The translations under genes and the position numbers were made by a program. DNA of 64,000 nucleotides from Bacteroidales bacterium (GTDB lineage: Bacteria > Bacteroidota > Bacteroidia > Bacteroidales > Marinilabiliaceae): contig JAGCYH010000036.1 of NCBI GenBank assembly GCA_017960905.1, positions 1 to 64,000 of the forward strand. The letters are read 5' to 3'. Positions 62,142 to 64,000 of this stretch are shown here, piece after piece. Under the pieces are notes generated by a model. The model was given only the letters and a program-made list of their open reading frames with translations. It was not told the origin of the DNA and did not search any database. The first letter of the stretch is position 1; each line of letters opens with the position of its first letter.

Positions 62142-62849
62142 TCAGTTTTTACCTTTTTTTGTATGAACTAATATTGCACCGTTGGCTCCGCGCGCACCGT
62201 ATATGCTCGCGTCCTTCACCACTTCGACGTAGTCAACGTCGTAGACGCTGACATCGTCGAGGTTGTCGCTCATCACGCCATCGATAAGGTATAGCGGCAC
62301 GGGCGACCCTTTGACTGAGTTTATGCCGCGAATGGCCACAAACGGCTGCTCGCCCACTCTGTTCGTCGGACGGATGAAAAGCCCCGGTATCTTGCCTTGC
62401 AATGCGTCGAGAAGGCTCACACAGTTGGTCCTGACCAACTCTTCGCCCGAAATGCCGTTGCTCACACCTACGTGTTCGCGGCGTTTCACAAAGCCGTAGC
62501 CCAAGTCGGCCAGCGACACGTCCTCTTCCACGTAGTATTCGTTCTGGTCGATGAGCCTCACCAGCACTCCGCGGCGGCCTTCTATCGGTATCACATAGAA
62601 CTTGCGTTTGTACAGTATGTGCAGAGTGTCGTTCGGAGCTACGTTGGTCAGGCCGAAGCGGCCTTTCTTGTCGCTATTCGCATAATGCTCTGCATCAGAT
62701 ATATAGACGTAGGCATTCCGTATCGGAATGCCGTTAAGGTCCATTATTATGCCGTTGAAAGGCACACGGTCAGCGTCCTGCCGGGTCTTCATCGCGGCAG
62801 CCGACTGCACTAACAGCCAGACAGCCAGTGTTATCAGTATGTGTCTCAT
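62142..62849 (-). CDS. Barrel-less TonB plug protein, paralogue A
   Basis: 235 residues. Signal peptide, then a carboxypeptidase-regulatory-like beta domain (FNGIIMDLNGIPIRNAYVYI, SDKKGRFGLTNVAPNDTL), then a TonB receptor plug (LLDALQGKIPGLFIRP, AIRGINSVKGSPVPLYLIDG, VEVVKDASIYGARGANGAIL). The 22-strand barrel that normally follows is absent; the frame ends cleanly after VHTKKGKN. It is likely a periplasmic or membrane-anchored decoy or scaffold. It forms an operon with the DUF4252 gene and is a paralogue of the gene upstream. Confidence 0.88.
   Translation of the reverse strand: MRHILITLAVWLLVQSAAAMKTRQDADRVPFNGIIMDLNGIPIRNAYVYISDAEHYANSDKKGRFGLTNVAPNDTLHILYKRKFYVIPIEGRRGVLVRLIDQNEYYVEEDVSLADLGYGFVKRREHVGVSNGISGEELVRTNCVSLLDALQGKIPGLFIRPTNRVGEQPFVAIRGINSVKGSPVPLYLIDGVMSDNLDDVSVYDVDYVEVVKDASIYGARGANGAILVHTKKGKN
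62712..62732. repeat. Intragenic hairpin, 9 bp stem
   Basis: GGCATTCCG, loop TAT, exact complement, inside plug gene A (NGIPIRNAYV). Confidence 0.8.
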
Positions 62850-62880
62850 GGCAATGTCATTTTTTTTGCAATAATAATAA

Positions 62881-62911
62881 AAAGGTTGTTAGTTATACGC
62901 CAACAACCTTT
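62881..62911 (-). terminator. Hairpin between the two plug genes
   Basis: Perfect 10 bp stem (62881-62890 with 62902-62911), 11-base loop. On the minus strand it is followed by TTATTATTATTG. Together with 62941-62968 it ends transcription of paralogue B. Confidence 0.6.
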
Positions 62912-62940
62912 CAAATGAGTGTTTTTTTAGTTTTTTTTAG

Positions 62941-62968
62941 AAAAAAACCGTCTTTCGACGGTTTTTTT
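62941..62968 (-). terminator. Terminator of plug paralogue B
   Basis: Perfect 12 bp stem (62941-62952 with 62957-62968), loop TTTC. It begins right after the stop codon of the gene at 62971-63660 and ends in a T-run on the minus strand. Confidence 0.85.
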
Positions 62969-62970
62969 CG

Positions 62971-63660
62971 TCATTTCTTTGTGTGTACAACTATCGCTCC
63001 ACTACCTCCGCGACTGCCGTACATATTGGAGTCTTTCAGCACCTCGACATAATCTATCGAATGAAGGTCGATGCCGCTGAGTGTGTCAACTATCGTTCCG
63101 TCAATGATATAGAGTGGTGGCTGAGGGTTGTTGGAGCTCAAGCCGCGTATCGACACGTGCGACGATTCGCCCGTCTGGTCGGGCGTGCCTATGTACAAGC
63201 CTGCCACCTTGCCCTGCAAGGCCTCCATAAGGTTCGTCTTGCCTGTCTTCACCAGCTCTTCGCCTGTGATGTTGCTCGTTGCGTTGAGTATCTCACGGCG
63301 TTTCACAAAGCCGTAGCCCATGTCGGCTATCTCTTTGTTTTCCTGCGCCGTATATTCGCCTTTGTCGGTGAGTATTATCAATGCGCTCTTGCGCCCGTCG
63401 ACAGGTATCACGTACGTCTTTTTCTTCACTACCACGTGCAGTGTGTCGTCGGGCCTGACGTTAGTCAGGCCGAAACGACCTTTCTTGTCGCTTACCGCGT
63501 ACTTTCCCGGGTCTGTTGTGTATACATGCGCTTTCCTTACCGCCAGGTTGGCGGCATCGGTTATAACGCCATTGAACGGCACTTTGGCTTCGCCATCCTG
63601 CGCCGTTGCTGTCGCTGCCTGTAAGGCAGCGCATAATGCTAAAACTATTAGTTTCTTCAT
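62971..63660 (-). CDS. Barrel-less TonB plug protein, paralogue B
   Basis: 229 residues from the ATG at 63660; the longer frame from 63780 crosses the promoter and is rejected. Signal peptide cut near TATAQD. Domain order as in paralogue A: regulatory-like beta domain (FNGVITDAANLAVRKAHVY, SDKKGRFGLTNVRPDDTL) and TonB plug (LMEALQGKVAGLYIG, SIRGLSSNNPQPPLYIIDG, VEVLKDSNMYGSRGGSGA). No barrel follows. The two copies arose by duplication and stay side by side. Confidence 0.88.
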   Translation of the reverse strand: MKKLIVLALCAALQAATATAQDGEAKVPFNGVITDAANLAVRKAHVYTTDPGKYAVSDKKGRFGLTNVRPDDTLHVVVKKKTYVIPVDGRKSALIILTDKGEYTAQENKEIADMGYGFVKRREILNATSNITGEELVKTGKTNLMEALQGKVAGLYIGTPDQTGESSHVSIRGLSSNNPQPPLYIIDGTIVDTLSGIDLHSIDYVEVLKDSNMYGSRGGSGAIVVHTKK

Positions 63661-63764
63661 AATAAATAATTTATACAAAAAGACTTCTCGTTCGCTTTCT
63701 TCCAGAGTCGTTCCCCACCAGTTCTGCCGAGGTCTTATAAAACAGAACCGCAAAAACGACACAA

Positions 63765-63794
63765 CAAAGATATTACTCACAGCTTTGTTTCAAA
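63765..63794 (-). promoter_or_regulatory. Promoter of plug paralogue B
   Basis: On the minus strand TTTG (63791-63794), 18 bases, TATCTTTG (63765-63772). The leader is about 100 bases long. Confidence 0.6.
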
Positions 63795-63887
63795 GTTTTT
63801 TCCCATAAAAATGATGCTTCAGGCCCGTTTTTTTTGATTTTTTGTGAAATACAGGCACGAATAAAAGTTTTTTAACACACCTCGGGC

Positions 63888-63930
63888 AAAAAAAACCGAC
63901 CGCACAGGCTCAATGGCGCTGTACGGTCGG
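63888..63930 (-). terminator. Terminator of the gene at the right edge
   Basis: CCGACCG (63896-63902) pairs with CGGTCGG (63924-63930), with an inner ACAG/CTGT pairing. On the minus strand it is followed by eight T (63888-63895). Confidence 0.85.
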
Positions 63931-63955
63931 AACCTTAACTCTATGAAAAAATGAT

Positions 63956-64000
63956 TTACTTTACTATCAATATGTAGAAGTTCTTCTTGCCTTTCTGCAC
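63956..64000 (-). CDS. C-terminal end of a gene cut by the window edge
   Basis: Fourteen codons and a TAA stop, read leftward: VQKGKKNFYILIVK. The short hydrophobic strand with a final Lys is common at the ends of secreted Bacteroidota proteins, but this is too little to name a family. A good terminator lies 26 bases beyond the stop, which supports it being a real gene end. Confidence 0.6.
   Translation of the reverse strand: MQKGKKNFYILIVK

Overview
The window is a 64 kb piece of a Bacteroidota chromosome, most likely order Bacteroidales. Promoters have the Bacteroidota form (TTTG, 19-21 bases, TAnnTTTG). Many lipoproteins carry an acidic run directly after the lipobox cysteine (CKDD, CNDDD, CDDDD), the surface-export signal of this phylum. 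The purH-mreB-mreC-mreD-mrdA-rodA block, the DUF5723, DUF4252 and HXXEE families, barrel-less TonB plug proteins and a BspA-like leucine-rich protein with a type IX-like tail point the same way. I cannot name the genus.

Layout. 0-0.27 kb: a strong leftward promoter for a gene or RNA outside the window. 0.27-2.5 kb: a repeat lipoprotein and an outer-membrane barrel. 2.6-9 kb: housekeeping (polA, panC-panD, glmS). 8.9-15.7 kb: a leftward operon with a PorE-like OmpA protein, a surface lipoprotein, a DUF5723 porin-like protein, an AlkD-like protein and an HXXEE membrane protein. 15.9-19.6 kb: GH67 alpha-glucuronidase and a small barrel/lipoprotein pair. 19.7-32.9 kb: accessory region resembling a defence island, with a 1928-residue helicase-nuclease plus partner, an SGNH lipoprotein, a structured-RNA candidate, an EcoRI-type adenine methyltransferase, a DUF262-HNH protein, an AlbA_2 ATP-binding regulator and a divergent membrane protein. 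33-37.6 kb: TolC-MacA-ATPase-MacB export operon. 37.7-40.7 kb: an AbiEii-type toxin/antitoxin pair, an orphan gene and a BspA-like surface protein. 40.8-47.6 kb: ddh, tRNA-Phe and a polysaccharide/nucleotide-sugar cluster. 47.8-51.7 kb: a surface protein, an MFS transporter and rpsT between two identical tRNA-Glu genes. 52.1-54.0 kb: an AT-rich foreign-looking cassette (SPFH protein plus NAD-kinase-like protein). 54.2-61.5 kb: the rod-shape/elongasome operon and purH. 61.6-64 kb: DUF4252 protein, two barrel-less TonB plug paralogues and the last codons of one more gene.

Main points. (1) The SPFH/NAD-kinase-like cassette, with a strong Shine-Dalgarno site atypical of this phylum, and the 19.7-32.9 kb region are the best places to look for undescribed systems. 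(2) A branched RNA-like structure ending in a terminator lies at 27341-27528, just before the methyltransferase. (3) Coding sequences contain many short perfect hairpins with unrelated sequences (up to a 16 bp stem), far more than chance predicts. No insertion sequence, integrase, phage module or CRISPR array was seen.
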